A stretch of DNA of 64,000 nt. Origin: Chloranthus sessilifolius. Its lineage: Eukaryota > Streptophyta > Magnoliopsida > Chloranthales > Chloranthaceae. Below are positions 10,851 to 23,110 of this stretch, piece by piece (position 1 is the stretch's first letter; every line of letters begins with the position of its first letter). The DNA is taken from contig CM037590.1 in assembly GCA_021018995.1 (NCBI GenBank), positions 82,368,097 to 82,432,096 on the forward strand. The letters run 5' to 3'. The notes below the pieces were generated by a model. The model was given only the letters and a program-made list of their open reading frames with translations, was not told the DNA's origin and made no database searches. A program made the position numbers and the translations under genes.

Positions 10851-12245
10851 TTGCTAGTCCTCGAGCAGAGATAAAATTTAAAAAACATAACCCAGAAGTA
10901 AAACTAACCTAATATTATACAAACTACTCTAAAAAGTGAAAACCACTTTCGTAGGGAGCATGATTGCATGTAGCATATGCAACAAACCGTTAAACCCTAG
11001 GTGATCTCTAGTGGAGGAGATGTGTCTAATAATGGTTTTCAGTGGAAACACCCACAAACTTTTAAAATAGTTTCAAAACCATCGATAAAAGAGTTTTCAA
11101 AATCGGTTTTCATAATATATATACTTTTAAAATAAAAAACCTGTAATTGTTTCAACATGCAAATTTTCGTTCTCAAATACCGTAGCTATGTCAATTCTAC
11201 TGTTGCCTATTCCAACTAACCCAATGTTCCGATCCTTAGACAAATCTTTCATTCATGTCTAGAGTGTCGTGTGTGCATGAGCCAATGCTTAAATCGTTCT
11301 ATTGCTGGAGTAATCCAAACAGGGAATCATCAGATCTCAAGTCTCGACTCAATCCTCATGTGAGAAGGAGTTACAGTGCAATTTAAAAAGTCTCACATGA
11401 TATAAGAAATGAGGTGCATCAAAGAATTTAAAAAGAATTTCATAAAGAAAGATGTTTATCTCCTAAGCATGTTATATCAAAACACCATAGTCATTTCATT
11501 ATCACTCTCCACAAGGCATCTACCAATCGAGATTGGATCAAGAAGGTATTTTTTTAGGGTTGTAATGGGGCTCAAGTAAGGGTTAAGAAAGAAAGGGAAG
11601 TTAGGGATCAAATTTCTCTGATAAATTGGAAAAAAATACTTTTGAGTTCCTAATTTTCCCACTTTTTATTTTTCTAATCTCTAAGAATATTTCTTTTTCT
11701 TTTTCTCAACTCTCTTTTCTTCTTACCTCATTTTTTTTTTTTTTTTGAACTCTCCTCATAATTTTTATTTTTCATTTTCTACCTTTTCCTCTCTTTTTTT
11801 TCTTTCCCTTTTTCCATATTTTTCTGCCATATGTTCTCAGTAAACACTACTCACATGCCTCTCAACGTACTCTCATCCCTTGTTCCCAATTTCTCAAAGA
11901 TTGAAGGTAAAACTTAAATTTTCAGAAATTGTGTCGGGGTATGGTTAATATGGCTGAACAAGAAATATTTTAACGCAAAATTTTTATTAAGACTCAAACG
12001 GGTGCTAAAAGGTAAATCAGTATGAGGTGGGGCATTTTAAGTTCAAACAAGCTAAAGACGGCCTTCGATCATTTCCTCACAAGGTGATAACCATGTGAAT
12101 GATATAAAAGAATGAAAAGTAAACAAACCGAGATAAAATATATGAGATTTAAACAAGTAAGTATAAATTCCAAAGATACTCCAAATTTTTTTAGCACTCA
12201 TCAAGAACGAGGAAAAAATTCTAAAGCTCACCGGATTTAGTCTTT
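10851..12245 (-). other. Element C 3' noncoding block
   Basis: No ORF. Contains a block conserved with elements B (26099-26260) and E (52250-52397): in E orientation cctccacta(g)ggatcacctagg, gctccctacgaaagtgg and gactagcaaag. CT- and T-rich tracts occupy 11690-11820. Sequence near 12220 (agctcaccgga) parallels B near 27558 and E near 51040. Likely 3' UTR or packaging or replication sequence rather than a gene. Confidence 0.6.
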
Positions 12246-15200
12246 TCTAGGATCCTAAAATTTCAGATTTTAGTATTTAGATATTAGGATATTGCAAATC
12301 TTTAGCAAATCCTAGCCCTTGGTCCATTTGACCAAGATTTGACCCATCGTGCACCACATATTTTCCTTGGGAAAATCTAGGGTGTAAGATGTACCCATGC
12401 GCATGCATTACAAGATTTGTAAGACTTTAGAATTTCACAAAATTGAAGGGTCTTGAAGACCACAAAAGATAAGAGGTGGATATGATGTGTGGAGGAGAGA
12501 GGAGAGAGAGGGAATACTTTCGAAAGAGAAGAGATGCCTTAGGAAGAAATGGTGTGACACATAACACAAAAATGCAGCCCATGTCTGCCCCAACCCTTGC
12601 AAATTTCGAATTCCTTAGGGGGAGGGTTTCATTCCATCATTTTCATCTTCTTCTCCACTTGAAATCTCCATTAGAGCTTCATTGAAGCCCCTTGCTACTT
12701 TGAATTTTCCCTTTCACCCTAGCCATTAAAACTTTAAGCCACCACCACCAATCAACTCCACTTCTCCTCTAGTCTCACATATATCAATTTGGGTTCATTT
12801 CCAGCCCTTTTCACCATTCAACTTCAGGCAAAACAGCCAGGAGAAGAAGCCTAGCTAAGGTAAAGACTTATACTAGCTTTTGTCTAAATTCCTAGGCTAC
12901 TTGTATCAAAATTTTCCATAAAAGATATTGTGTTTTCTTGTTTGGATGGCTAAAAATTCTAGAATGATCATGTTCCCATTTGAGACCAGAACATAATAGT
13001 TAATGGTTGTGATCTTTAGGATTATTTCAAAGTCATCCAATGGTCCATGATGACCACATAAGCCTAGACCACTAGATTCTTGTATTTTATGGATTTTCTT
13101 ATAGATTTACATGGTTTGATTTGATTTTTCTTTAGTATAATGAATAAATTCTATGATAAAGTTTGGACCTGAGGTATGGGTGATCATGCATGTGATTTTT
13201 ACATCCATGCAAGGCCATCCAATGGTCCCAAATGACCAACAAAGTCAAACTAAGTCATCTATGTAATATGGCTAGAATATTTTGTATTTTTGATAATGTA
13301 AAATGAAATTTAGCATGCAATTTCTTTGATATTCTATAATGAGACATGGACCTGAGTCAAGTGGACTCATGCATATAATCTTTGTACACATGCAAGCCCA
13401 TCTAATTGCTTAGATTGACCAAGAGGGTCAAATTTTGGAAATTAGGATTTTTCCTTGGGTTTCTTAGTACAATAAATGGTTTTAAAAATATAGAATTTCA
13501 AAATTTCTGGTCACGCATGGCACTAGTGACCTGAGATGTTAATCTTGTAGTCTAGGTGAACACACAAGACCATCCTACGATCAAGATATGGTTAACTTTG
13601 ACCACTCTTCACTCAAGTGTAGAAAATTTTGGATTTTTAAATTTTCTTGATCATGCAATGCAATTTGAGATAAATAATTCTTGTAGATGAGTAATATAAG
13701 CACAGTAGGTTCTGTTTATAAGTTTTTCATCTCTATGATTCATATTTTATTTCACGGATTTCTATGTCAAAGATTGGTAAAAACTACTTCTTTTATTATG
13801 AATAGTGTAGAATTGATAAATGGTGATTCCTTGCATTGTTTAATTATATAAATTATTCTTTAATGTTTAATGCAATTTCTGGAATATTCATGTGAGATTT
13901 CATATTCTTATTTTTCATGTATTGATTTGATCATTCTTGATATGTGTGGCTCTTGATCGGTTAAATTTTAAAATAAGATGTATGTGATCTAGCATGGAAT
14001 GTTGCCTTATTTTTATGGGATTAAAAATAGATTTTTAGTATAATTTGCTGGCTGAAATAAAGTAAGCTTTACATGGTAATATCCCAAAAAAATTTAGTCC
14101 ATAATGATAGACATGTAATCGGATGGTCCCGATTAATTGATTGGATAAAATTTGCTTGATTGGCTAAGAATTCTTGACGAGGAAGCCTCGAAATATCTTG
14201 ATTTAATCATAGAATGATGATGACTTGATGAACTTAAATAAGTTTAAAATTTTGAAAAATTATATGTTTGATGTTGACTTGATCATCGGCATTTTCAACG
14301 GTGTTAGATGCATGGATAGGAATAGATGAGTGGTTAGGCTATAAGTGATATCGAAAATAAAGTTAGAATTCGTCAAATGAGTATTTTTAAATGGGATTTT
14401 TGTATAAAAGATCTTCAAAAAGAAAACGAAATTTGAAGATATAAATCTGCCCGATACGTTAGGCCCGATCGGAAGGCTTCCAAAGCCTGATCCGATAACT
14501 TTAGATAAATCAACACTGGTGACTAGGAATGTATCGGTAACCTATTATCGTTAATTGAATGGATATGAGGACCCAGAACTAAATCTAGATAGACCTGGGA
14601 TTAGTTTGGGAATATCCCGTATCGAGACCCAAAAATTGCGGTATTAGATGGACCACTAAGTGGACGCCATCTAAGGCCCAAAATTGTGGACCATGCAGCC
14701 CATAGAAAATCAATCCTGGAATAGTAGATAGAATAAATAGAAATAAAAGTTAGAAAAAAATCCCTAAAAATTATGGGATATAGTTGACTGAGTTTCTGAT
14801 ACTCGATAAAAATTTTAGACCTGAAACGCATACGGTTTGAAAGTTACGGACCCGACACCAAGGCCCAATAATTGTGGCCCGAAATCCTGATAAAATAGAA
14901 CGAATCTCGATGATCTGTCTACTATGATCAGAATTGATTTGGATGCCACTACTTGGGAAAGATGCCTTCATCAGTCATCTTGTCTACAGTTTTAGAAGTA
15001 TTCCAAAATTCGATCGGACCCAAAAATGGTGGCCGATTTACTGTAGGCGATCCACCACATCTTCGAAAATTCTGAATATATAAAATGAAGCTTAGCATTC
15101 AGACCTTGACCTAAGACCCGTGACTAATATATGATAAAACCCATGATGAATTGGTCAACCAAGTCAAAGGCCCGACTTTGACGACCCGATAAGACCCAAG

Positions 15201-15782
15201 TCCTAACCCTTAGTGAATAAGATAGGTGAAGAAAATAAGAGCCTTGTTAAAAGACCCGTCCCATCGCTCGACCAATCTAAACTAATCCCTAAAGATACGA
15301 GCCCAACCCAAGACATGTTGATCAAGGCCCATGAAGACTAAACATACATGGCCCGGACCTTGGAAAGGCCCGTACCTCTAGTTTTAGATCTAGTAAAGGC
15401 CTGAATCGCCTAGGAAATGGCCTAATGGATCCATTGGACCTATAACCCATTGGACCCATAACTTATTGAACTTGTTGGACTCTTTAGACCCATAAAACCA
15501 TCAGACCTTTCTAGACCCATGACCCTTTTGATCCACGACCCATACCTGAAATTATAGGATAAGTCAGAAAATTGACCCATCTTGGAATAGTTAGTTAACC
15601 TGAAATATAGGATTTCTAGAAACAGATACTTTGACGCCTCAAATCTTGTTAGAGACAACCGATTTTTTATCGATGATGATAAACACAAGTCCCCCTTTGG
15701 ACTTTAAACTGAGGTAGCACTTGATATAAGTGTAAGCCGACAAGATCCTCCATTAGGGGGAAGTCATTTAAAACTCGAACTT

Positions 15783-16380
15783 GACTTCTGCTTGAACTTG
15801 ATATCTTTTGAATTAGAACTGGTACTTGAACTCATGCTTGAACTAGAACTTGTACTTGAATTTGAATTCATGCTTGACCTAGAACTCGTATTTGAACTGG
15901 AACTTGGTCTTGATTTTGAACTTGAACTTGATTTTGAATTGGAACTCGAACTTGACTTTGAACTGAAACTTGAACTTGAATTCCTGTTGGTACTAGAACT
16001 AGAACTTGAATTTGATTTAGAACTAGTATTTGAACTGAAACTCGAACTTGATTTAGAACTTGTATTTGAACTTGAAATTTGAACATGATTTTGAATTGGT
16101 ATTCAAACTTGAACTCGAACTGGAACTCAAACTTGTATTTGAGCTGGAACTTGAACTTGTATTTGATCTTGTATTTGAACTAGTATTTGATTTGGAACTT
16201 GAACTGGTATTTGAACTAGTACTTGAACTTCAACTCATACCTGAACTCGAACTAGAACTTAAACTTGTACATGAACTTGAAATTGCGCTTGAATCTTGAA
16301 TTTGAACTGGTATTTGAGCTTGAATTAGAACTAGCACTTAACTTGAACTAGAAATTATGCTTACTTGACTTGAACTCATG
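15783..16380. repeat. CTTGAACT-type minisatellite (6/12/18-bp units)
   Basis: About 600 bp built from ttgaact, ttgaatt and ttgtattt hexamer-based units. Because the unit length is a multiple of three and lacks stops, long frames arise on both strands (Leu/Glu-rich on +, Val/Gln-rich on -). These are low-complexity artefacts rather than genes. Confidence 0.9.
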
Positions 16381-16579
16381 TTTGATCTAAAACGTGTGCT
16401 TGACTAAAACTCTTGCTTGATCTAGAACTTGTATTTGTGCTTGAACTCATGCTTGAATGAGAATGTGTACTTGAGCTTGATCTTGAACTCGGAAGCGAAC
16501 TCGAGTACGTGAACACTTGAATGCTTGAGTACTTAAATACTTGAACATTTGAATACTTGAATACTTGAACACTTGAATA

Positions 16580-16817
16580 CTTGAATCTTGAACCCGAAAT
16601 GGGTATTTGAATACTTGAATCTTGAACCCGAAAGGGGTACTTGAATACTTGAATATTGAACCTGAAATGAGTGCTTGAATACTTGAATCTTGAACCCAAA
16701 ATGGGTACTTGAATACTTGAATCTTGAACCCAAAATATGTATTTGAATACTTGAGTCTTGAACCCGAAAGGGGCACTTGAATACTTGAAACTTGAACCCG
16801 GTATGAGAACTTGAACT
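16580..16817. repeat. 34-bp tandem repeat, seven units
   Basis: Unit starts cttgaatcttgaacccgaaa and ends in a (t/g)gggtacttgaata variant. Unit starts fall at 16580, 16614, 16648, 16682, 16716, 16750 and 16784 (last one partial). 34 is not a multiple of three, so overlapping minus-strand frames here are by-products. The unit seems to have grown from the neighbouring ttgaa hexamers. Confidence 0.92.
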
Positions 16818-18175
16818 TGAACTTCTAGAAAAGAGTATACTTGAACTTGAATATGGAAATCCTGAATACACTGAACCTTGAACATTAATTACTTAATAAC
16901 GAATCCTGAAATCTTAAAAGTGGAAAGAGATACTATCTTAAACTTGAAAGCCTCTCATAGCTGATCACTGTTCTCATGGACAGACTCATATGAGCACCTT
17001 GTACTTGAAAGGATTCTTGAAATGTCTGCTGAGGATTGTGTCTAGTTAGACCAACATGGTCATTGATCCTTGCCTAGATTGGCTAAACGGCAAAGAGTGC
17101 CGGCCTTTGTTCGCGCAAATATTGGCATCTTGAATCGTGAATCTTGAATCTTCGCCCTGGGTGGTGTTCTGGTATCGACACCGAATTAATTAAAAGACAC
17201 TAATAATAAAGAAATACCCTAAATAAATAAGCAAGATGTAAAAGAGCTTATAAACTTTAATGTCACTTGTAAATATTATTAGTAGTTAACCTGTGAAATA
17301 ATTTTTCATACTTAGTTAATAATGTTGCATGTTAATGCGTATGTTTGTGTTGAATTGTGAATATTTGCCTTCATGTCAGATAGTGATTGTCAATGTCTTC
17401 ATACTTAAAATTTCTGGATATTGTTAGTTTAATCTTGATTATTTCCATGTTATCACAACTGCTGGAAACCCCACATGGACTTGCATCTATGAAATATTTT
17501 ATAACACTTGCTCTAGAAATTTATGACAATGCTAACTAAGACTTTATTGAGATTCATCGCTTATAGTCGTTTCATGACCCAAGAATTTCAGAGGCCAGCC
17601 AACAGCCACTTAGCCAGAGTTTGAGGAGCTGGACAAAGAAGGATTTTGGAGAAATCACGAGCTAATAGTTGAGCTCATCTTGCCTATAGAGCTACTAGCA
17701 CTGCAAACTTGATATGATAGGATCTTTTTCTTTATCTTGTTTTGGTTTTAAATCCAGTACTTTTGACAAAAATAGTTGATGTATCTTTGTATTGAAACTT
17801 TAAAGTATATTGGCTTTTTAAGGCTTTACCTTTGGAAAATCTTTTGAATTACTTTTTTTATTTATTTCTACACTTAGTAGAATTGATTATGCTAAAGTCG
17901 TAAATCCGAACTTACCCGATCATGTTAACGAAAATGGGAAGTTAAATCGACAGTGTTTAATTAAAAGTTTTCGTGACTACTTTGATATTTGAGACTAATT
18001 GCTTTCGCAATTTAAAACATTTTTTGTGATATTTTAGAAAAAAAAAATGTGGCAATTTTCATGAAAAAGAAAATGACTCAGGAACTTGAAAATATGAAAG
18101 CCGTGTGTGTCGCGCTCCTGCCTCGTCGCTGCCGTCAGATATTGCGTGAGGCCAGGGAGGAGCGTGACAAACTAA

Positions 18176-19291
18176 TCTTTTGATTTTCGAACCTAAGCAT
18201 GGTAAAAGTATAAAAATTTTGTAAACATAAAATTCATACCGATCTTTAAATGTTCATATTAGAATTAATTATCCTAAACAACAGTAGTCTTAACGTAGCA
18301 TGAATATTTAAAAATTAGAACCTACATGCATCATCGATTACAATTTGAAAACTACGTGAATACAAAGCATATGATGGTTTTTCAAAACTATATAAAAAAA
18401 AAACTAAAAAAATTGTGTTGAAGGTGTATTTAAAACAATGCTCCACAAGATACAAAAATGAAAGAATATGAACCATGCATTAAGTACAACACCCCAAAAC
18501 CTAAGTGGTGCTATGCCCTCATTGCACAAAATAGGCAAGATGCATAACAGCAAAAGGGCCAGAATAAAAGGTGCAGATCAGCCATCAAAGAAGGACTGTA
18601 GCCTGACCAAATCGAGGCCTAAAATTCCCCATGGATGGAGCAGCTAACCCATTTGGACATGCAGGGATAGTACCAAAAATATAAACAAGAAATTCTAGGG
18701 GTAAAAAGGTGCAGTGTGCCTCCCCCAACCCTGTCAAGAACTAAATCCACACCACCATAGAAATTAAGCAACCACAATATGTTAAAAAGAAAAAATAAAT
18801 AAAGGAACTATTCAATTTATATTCAATATGTAAAATTTACAAAGATTAAAGTAGACACTTTTGTACAAAAAGTGGAAACCTAGGAAAAATCTAGACACGC
18901 CCAGACACTGACAGCGACCCGGAGACACAACAAGATACGCATTGAAACATTCCCATCGTCTTCCAAAATTCAATCCACCAAAAAGATTTCGCTCTTCCCA
19001 GCCCGGGATACCCTCCAGGTGCATCCAATAGAAGAGGAAAAATAGCCCAGGCCGGAAAGAGGAATTAGGGAGAAGCGGAGGTGGGGGAGGAGAGGGTGGA
19101 TGAGGCTTATGGCGTTTTGAAGGAGGCAGTGAAGGAGGGTCGAATGATTCAGCCTCCAATGCAAGTAGGAGCAGTTGCTCCCAAATTCGCTTCTCAACGC
19201 GGGGGGGGGGGGGGGGGCATCTCAGTACCGTTCCACTAGATATGATTTTCAATAGCCTGCTGGATCTCTGACCAGCTAGCATCGTCGGCCA
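18176..19291 (-). pseudogene. Element C additional ORF region (remnant)
   Basis: On the minus strand a start at about 19291 reads MADDASWSEIQQAIENH, followed by proline-rich sequence. This is preceded by a TATA box and the family motif array, the same layout as the aORFs of A, B and E. Further down the reading is lost, so this is an eroded remnant. There is a run of 17 G at 19201-19217. Product unknown, and the assignment as aORF rests on position rather than similarity. Confidence 0.4.
19201..19217. repeat. G17 homopolymer
   Basis: Seventeen consecutive G on the + strand, unstable and prone to sequencing error. It lies within the C aORF remnant. Confidence 0.95.
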
Positions 19292-19504
19292 TGACGGAAA
19301 GGGTTCAAGAAAAAGGGTGGAAGGGAACATAAATTGGATGAAATGGGCAAGATGGGCACTGAGTTTATAATGAAAACAGGTGGGGAAGGTGAGGGGTCGT
19401 GTTTAATGGGGGAGGTGAGAGGTTGGAAGGTGAAAGGTCACGCCAAAAATTTAAACAAAAATGACGCTCGGGGTTCAAGGAAGAAGAAGACGTGAAAACT
19501 AGGG

Positions 19505-19815
19505 CAAGACCAGTCGAAATGAGATTTTGGTCGGTCAAAGGGCTTTATATAGTCCTCAGCCCGTGGAATTCGATTGATCGAAACCGTTTGACTGGTCACA
19601 CAATGAGAGAAATTTTAATTCTCCAAAAGGGCTTTTGTTTTGAAGAAAAGGTCCCCCATCTCGATCGATTGAAATCTATTTCGGCTAGTTAGAACACAGC
19701 AAAATAATAACATAAACTCTGGTTTCTGCTGTATTCTATAATTCGACCGGTTGACACAAACTTGACCAATCGAAATCCGCTGCATTTCTTCCTTCTTGAT
19801 TCCATCGGTCAAAAT
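19505..19815 (-). promoter_or_regulatory. ACCGGTCAA motif array and TATA box upstream of the C aORF
   Basis: Sites include accagtcgaaat, ggtcggtcaaag, gattgatcgaaacc, gtttgactggtcac, gatcgattgaaa, cgaccggttgac, ttgaccaatcgaaa and atcggtcaaa. On the minus strand TATATAAAG (19543-19551) lies about 255 bp before the putative start at 19291. The motif is the one found in C's LTRs, so this looks like a second copy of the LTR control module. Confidence 0.6.
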
Positions 19816-19894
19816 CTTGTAGAGAACTCAGTTCTCAGCCCAGATTTATCTACACAAACCTAAGGACTTCTAAAAACAAACAAACTTAAATTAA

Positions 19895-20071
19895 TAATTT
19901 ACATGGGGCTTGGGTTGCCTCCCAAGAAGCGCTACAGATGCGTCGGTAGCTCGACAAGGTCAAAGTGCTCATCAGGGCACCAGCGGGTCATAGGAAGACG
20001 AAGTCTCCCTAGCCATTGCTTGACCTTTTGGATTAGTTACCGATTGAGACGATAACTAGGCCTCTTCTCTC
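19895..20071 (-). pseudogene. Element C possible pol 3'-end remnant
   Basis: On the minus strand gcgcttcttgggaggcaacc occurs, a phrase I recall following integrase in Athila-type elements, preceded by a short readable stretch DEHFDLVELPT. It suggests that a pol end once lay here. No catalytic domain is visible. Confidence 0.35.
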
Positions 20072-20734
20072 TTATTCAAAGCAGTGCCCAATTTGGGTTC
20101 CTAGAGCCATCGTGGAATGCATGGGAGTGTGGAGTAAACGTTCTTGGTGGCAGCCTTGTTGCTGGCAGTTTTGGATTGCCAGCAACACAGCTTCCTCCGA
20201 AGTATTATTCCAACGAGGCCTATAGTATTGCTGTCCCGAAGAGGGTGAAAAAGATTGTGAAGCGTTCATTAGCCAAGGAGGCCGATTGTTTCTCTGCATC
20301 GGGTTGGTCTGTCAGGACAGATTTGGATGGTTCCTCCAACTTGGATTGTATATATTTACGCAACCAAAATTATTATCCAAGCGTTGGAAGGAACCAGTTG
20401 CAGATGACTGTTCTTGAGTCCATGTGGGGTATAAAGGGGCAACAGGGTGCTTAGAAACATCTTGAGTAGGGCTATGGTTGATGCCATAAACCTCACCTCT
20501 TGGAGATGTTGGGTGCGATTTTATACCCAACATGGACTGAAATTTTATCTTCCAAAGCTTCAACTTTGGAAGAAAGTCCATCTTTGATTTCAAGTTGTAC
20601 AACCCTCCTCGCTTAGTAGGTGCACTTCTCATATTCTCAGGATCAGTCCTTCTCGATGCAGTGTGTTGCACCAATTCCCCACTGAGGGTCTTAAAAAGTG
20701 TTCCCACGCATCTATTGCGGTCAGTGTGAGAAAC
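20072..20734 (-). pseudogene. Element C gag, C-terminal part (fossil)
   Basis: Minus-strand frames contain IYNPSWRNHPNLS, the Athila gag hallmark (Y.P.WRNHPN.S), and downstream SPSSGQQYYRPRW-like Pro/Gln-rich sequence. It continues the gag at 22158-22829, the two parts being separated by solo LTR B'. Gag forms the virus-like particle. Broken. Confidence 0.75.
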
Positions 20735-22152
20735 TGATCAGTGCTACTAATGAGATGTTAATTTACTATTTTATCACCCTTAACTTAGTGATGTTAGACC
20801 CCAGTTTGCTACTAATGAGATGTTAATATGTAGATATTAAGAACATATAGCAGAATAGAGCCAAAGTGCTCATATTCGTCAAAATGAACTTAAAAAATAG
20901 TAAGAAACACGATCATACCCAAATACGATATGACCCCAATCCGTAAGTTGAAAGAAAGAAGAATTACGATCCACCGTATGACCAATCGTAATCTCGATGG
21001 AGCGAAAGAAGCCAAAAGAAGAGAAATGGTATTTATGATTCCTCAGAAGATGCTAAAGGCTGGAGGACACGAACTAAACAATACAATCAATCGAATTGAG
21101 AAATCCAACTATGAAGAAGAGAACAATCGTAATTATGATTGTATAAAAGATAAAGCCTCTGCTACTGCTGATCATGTGAGAACTACACCGCCATGCACAA
21201 AATTAGAAGATCACTTGAATTAGAAGTCTGGCAACCCATGGATCCGAGAAGATTGAAAGAATCCTACAAATCTCTGCTACTGAAATAAGGAAAAAAGTCA
21301 TGCGCGCATCTACCATCCAAAGCAAGGAGAACTAGGATTAAAAGTTTTAGTTATATTAGGAACATTTTATTCTTAGTAGTTTTCTTTTGTTAGAATTCGA
21401 ATAATGTAAACCAACCTCTTATGATCTATAAATAAAAGGACTTGGCATAGGAGAAAAGTTATCCAAGGAATTTTCAGCATCAATTAACAACTGAGGTTGA
21501 AATTCTGGAAGATCACCCTAGAGTAGTTTTTTATCAAGTAAAATCATCCACATATTTTTGAAAGTCTTGCCTGACAATCAAGATCAAAGATTCTGAAAGA
21601 TTGACCCTTTGGATGGTTCTATTTTGCTTTCTAGTTTAGATTTATTTTATGCAATTTACTGCTTTGTAAACATCCAATGCTTCTTGATTTTAGCTGATGC
21701 CTAGGAGTGAAAATTTGAGGATATTAGTGTAACGATTTTTTATTTTTCATCTTCAGTTTTCTTGAGTTTGATTGATATCCAAATTTCAGGAAGATTGTTG
21801 ATTAGTATAAATCTATGTTGAGGAAATCTAGTTTTTGATTGACCCCCAAATTCTAGAGGACTGAGATACGGTGTAACGATACTTTACTTTTGTAACCATC
21901 TGAGATCTGAAGGATTGTGATTGATGACCATAATTTGGAAGGAGGAGGATTTAGATTTACTTTTATTGCTTATAGTTTAAATAATCATTCTTTAATTCTT
22001 ATTTCTCTAGTAGATTAGATTTTTAAAAGACAAATAAAAGCTCACACATATGAAATTTTGACCTTCCCTCTAGGAACGATCCTATACTAGTGCTGCAATT
22101 TCCGTTGTGCGCTTGCAATAGGTTAAGGCCAAGTACAATAATAGCCACATTA
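20735..22152 (+). mobile_element. Solo LTR B' (family of element B) inserted in C gag
   Basis: 1418-bp LTR beginning TGATCAGTGC, flanked by GAAAC on both sides (20730-20734 and 22153-22157). Gag sequence of element C lies on both flanks in the same strand, which supports the insertion point independently. It matches the B LTR (24655-26076) in opposite orientation: shared atcacccttaacttagtgatg near its start and acaataatagcca near its end. It contains the B-family motif array at 20908-21142. Confidence 0.85.
20908..21142. promoter_or_regulatory. TACGAT/ATCGTA motif array in solo LTR B'
   Basis: Half-sites cacgatcat, atacgatatg, ttacgatcc, accgtatg, caatcgtaatc, caatcgtaat and atgattgta occur in both orientations. 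The same motif appears in the B LTR (25680-25925) and in B's internal region (62490-62710), where a nearly complete dyad tacgatcggtcgta is present. Confidence 0.55.
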
Positions 22153-22157
22153 GAAAC

Positions 22158-22829
22158 ATACCCTTACAAGTAACATCAATCATATACCGGGTTTATTCAT
22201 TTAAGCCTTCATAGAAATTGAGCACCATTTCCCAGCATGAGACCTCATAGTGAGGGCGCTTATGCAGAAGCTCGTTAAAGCGTTTCCAGTTCTCATGAAA
22301 AAACTCTTTCGGAGATTGATAAAACTCGGTAATTGCCTTCCAAAATCGACTCGTCTTACAAATTGGGAAGTAAATATGTTTTGTAACTCTTCCCAACTAG
22401 CAATCACTTCGTTGGACAAAGAGTTTAACCACTGCTTTGCCCTGTCTCTAAGTGAAAATGAAAACAACCTCAAACGAGTGGCATCTTCCAAAAGTTTTTA
22501 ATTTTAAAAGTAGCATAGATTTCTATAAAGCACGTTAGATGCATATGGGGATCTTCATTACCATGCCCATGAAAAATAGCAAGTAGTTGAAGCAAGTTGG
22601 GCTTGATCTCGAAAACCCCATTACCGGTGGTTGTAGGTACACGAATACACGAGGGACGTGCTAAAGTAGCCAGTGTGTAATACTCCCTCAACGTCATAGC
22701 CACTTGTTCTTCTCCCTCCAGTTTGAATCTGAATGGAAGCAGGGCAGGACGGCTAGAACGTTCAAAACTTTTGACTTTGTGAGAAGAATAGGAGCTAGCG
22801 TGAATATGCCCGCATGTTCTCTCAAGCAC
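22158..22829 (-). pseudogene. Element C gag, N-terminal and capsid part (fossil)
   Basis: Minus strand: FEIKPNLLQLLAIFHGHGNEDPHMHL, here abbreviated FEIKPNLLQLL...EDPHMHL, then TRLRLFSFSLRDRAKQWLNS. These are the diagnostic Athila gag phrases (N.E.KP.L..L…EDP..H; RLFPFSL.D.AK.WL). Start assigned at 22829 but uncertain. Broken. Confidence 0.8.
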
Positions 22830-23110
22830 AAGGTCTAGTCGCTCTAGAGAAGAGAATTGCTACTTCAACCTTGGTACGAACAAAAAAATAAACAAAAATA
22901 AAATATGAAACTTAACTAATGGAAACCGAAAACACGTACCTTAGCCTCTCGCAGCGTATCGTGATAAGCCTTCTGTAAGTTAAAGCCTTTGATTTCTCAA
23001 GTCTAAAGTAAAAAGAAAAACAAACTAGGGTTAGCAGCTAATACACAAATAAACTAATAAAATAGAAATTAAATTAAATAAAGCTGAAATCCTTGGAGGC
23101 TCTAAAAGCT
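22830..23110 (-). other. Element C 5' leader with eroded primer-binding site
   Basis: Between the 5' LTR edge (23111) and gag. On the minus strand ttttagagcc…aaggattt (23086-23108) resembles a worn tRNA-Asp-complementary site, whose intact form in Athila elements is ttttggcgccgttgccgggg. No other feature seen. Confidence 0.4.

Larger units (their letters stand above)
12246..18175 (+). mobile_element. Element D: 5.9-kb LTR-like unit nested in C (probable solo LTR, chromovirus-like)
   Basis: Begins TCTAGGATCCTAAAATTTCAG and ends near gaggagcgtgaca at 18169 or 18175. TCTTT occurs on both outer edges (12241-12245 and 18176-18180), a candidate TSD, although the ends are not clean TG...CA. The end resembles chromovirus LTRs (…gcgtgaca). 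No gag, pol or second LTR copy was seen inside. It shares a diverged 1-kb block with element G, contains a large minisatellite, and has poly-stop-free frames due only to repeats. Confidence 0.45.

Noticed and set aside
12476-12685. Small plus-strand ORF upstream of a leader-like sequence in D
   Set aside because: No recognisable domain; lies inside the D LTR-like unit and looks like composition chance.
15792-16885. Long overlapping ORFs on both strands (Leu/Glu-rich, Val/Gln-rich, FKYPF-type)
   Set aside because: They arise from stop-free minisatellite units; the 34-bp unit shifts frame each copy, so no protein is under selection here.
20176-20454. Plus-strand ORFs over the C gag remnant
   Set aside because: Antisense of Athila gag recognised on the minus strand (WRNHPN motif).
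20735-22152. Possibility that B' and the B LTR are the two LTRs of one element
   Set aside because: They are in opposite orientation, and B' has its own GAAAC duplication with C gag on both sides.
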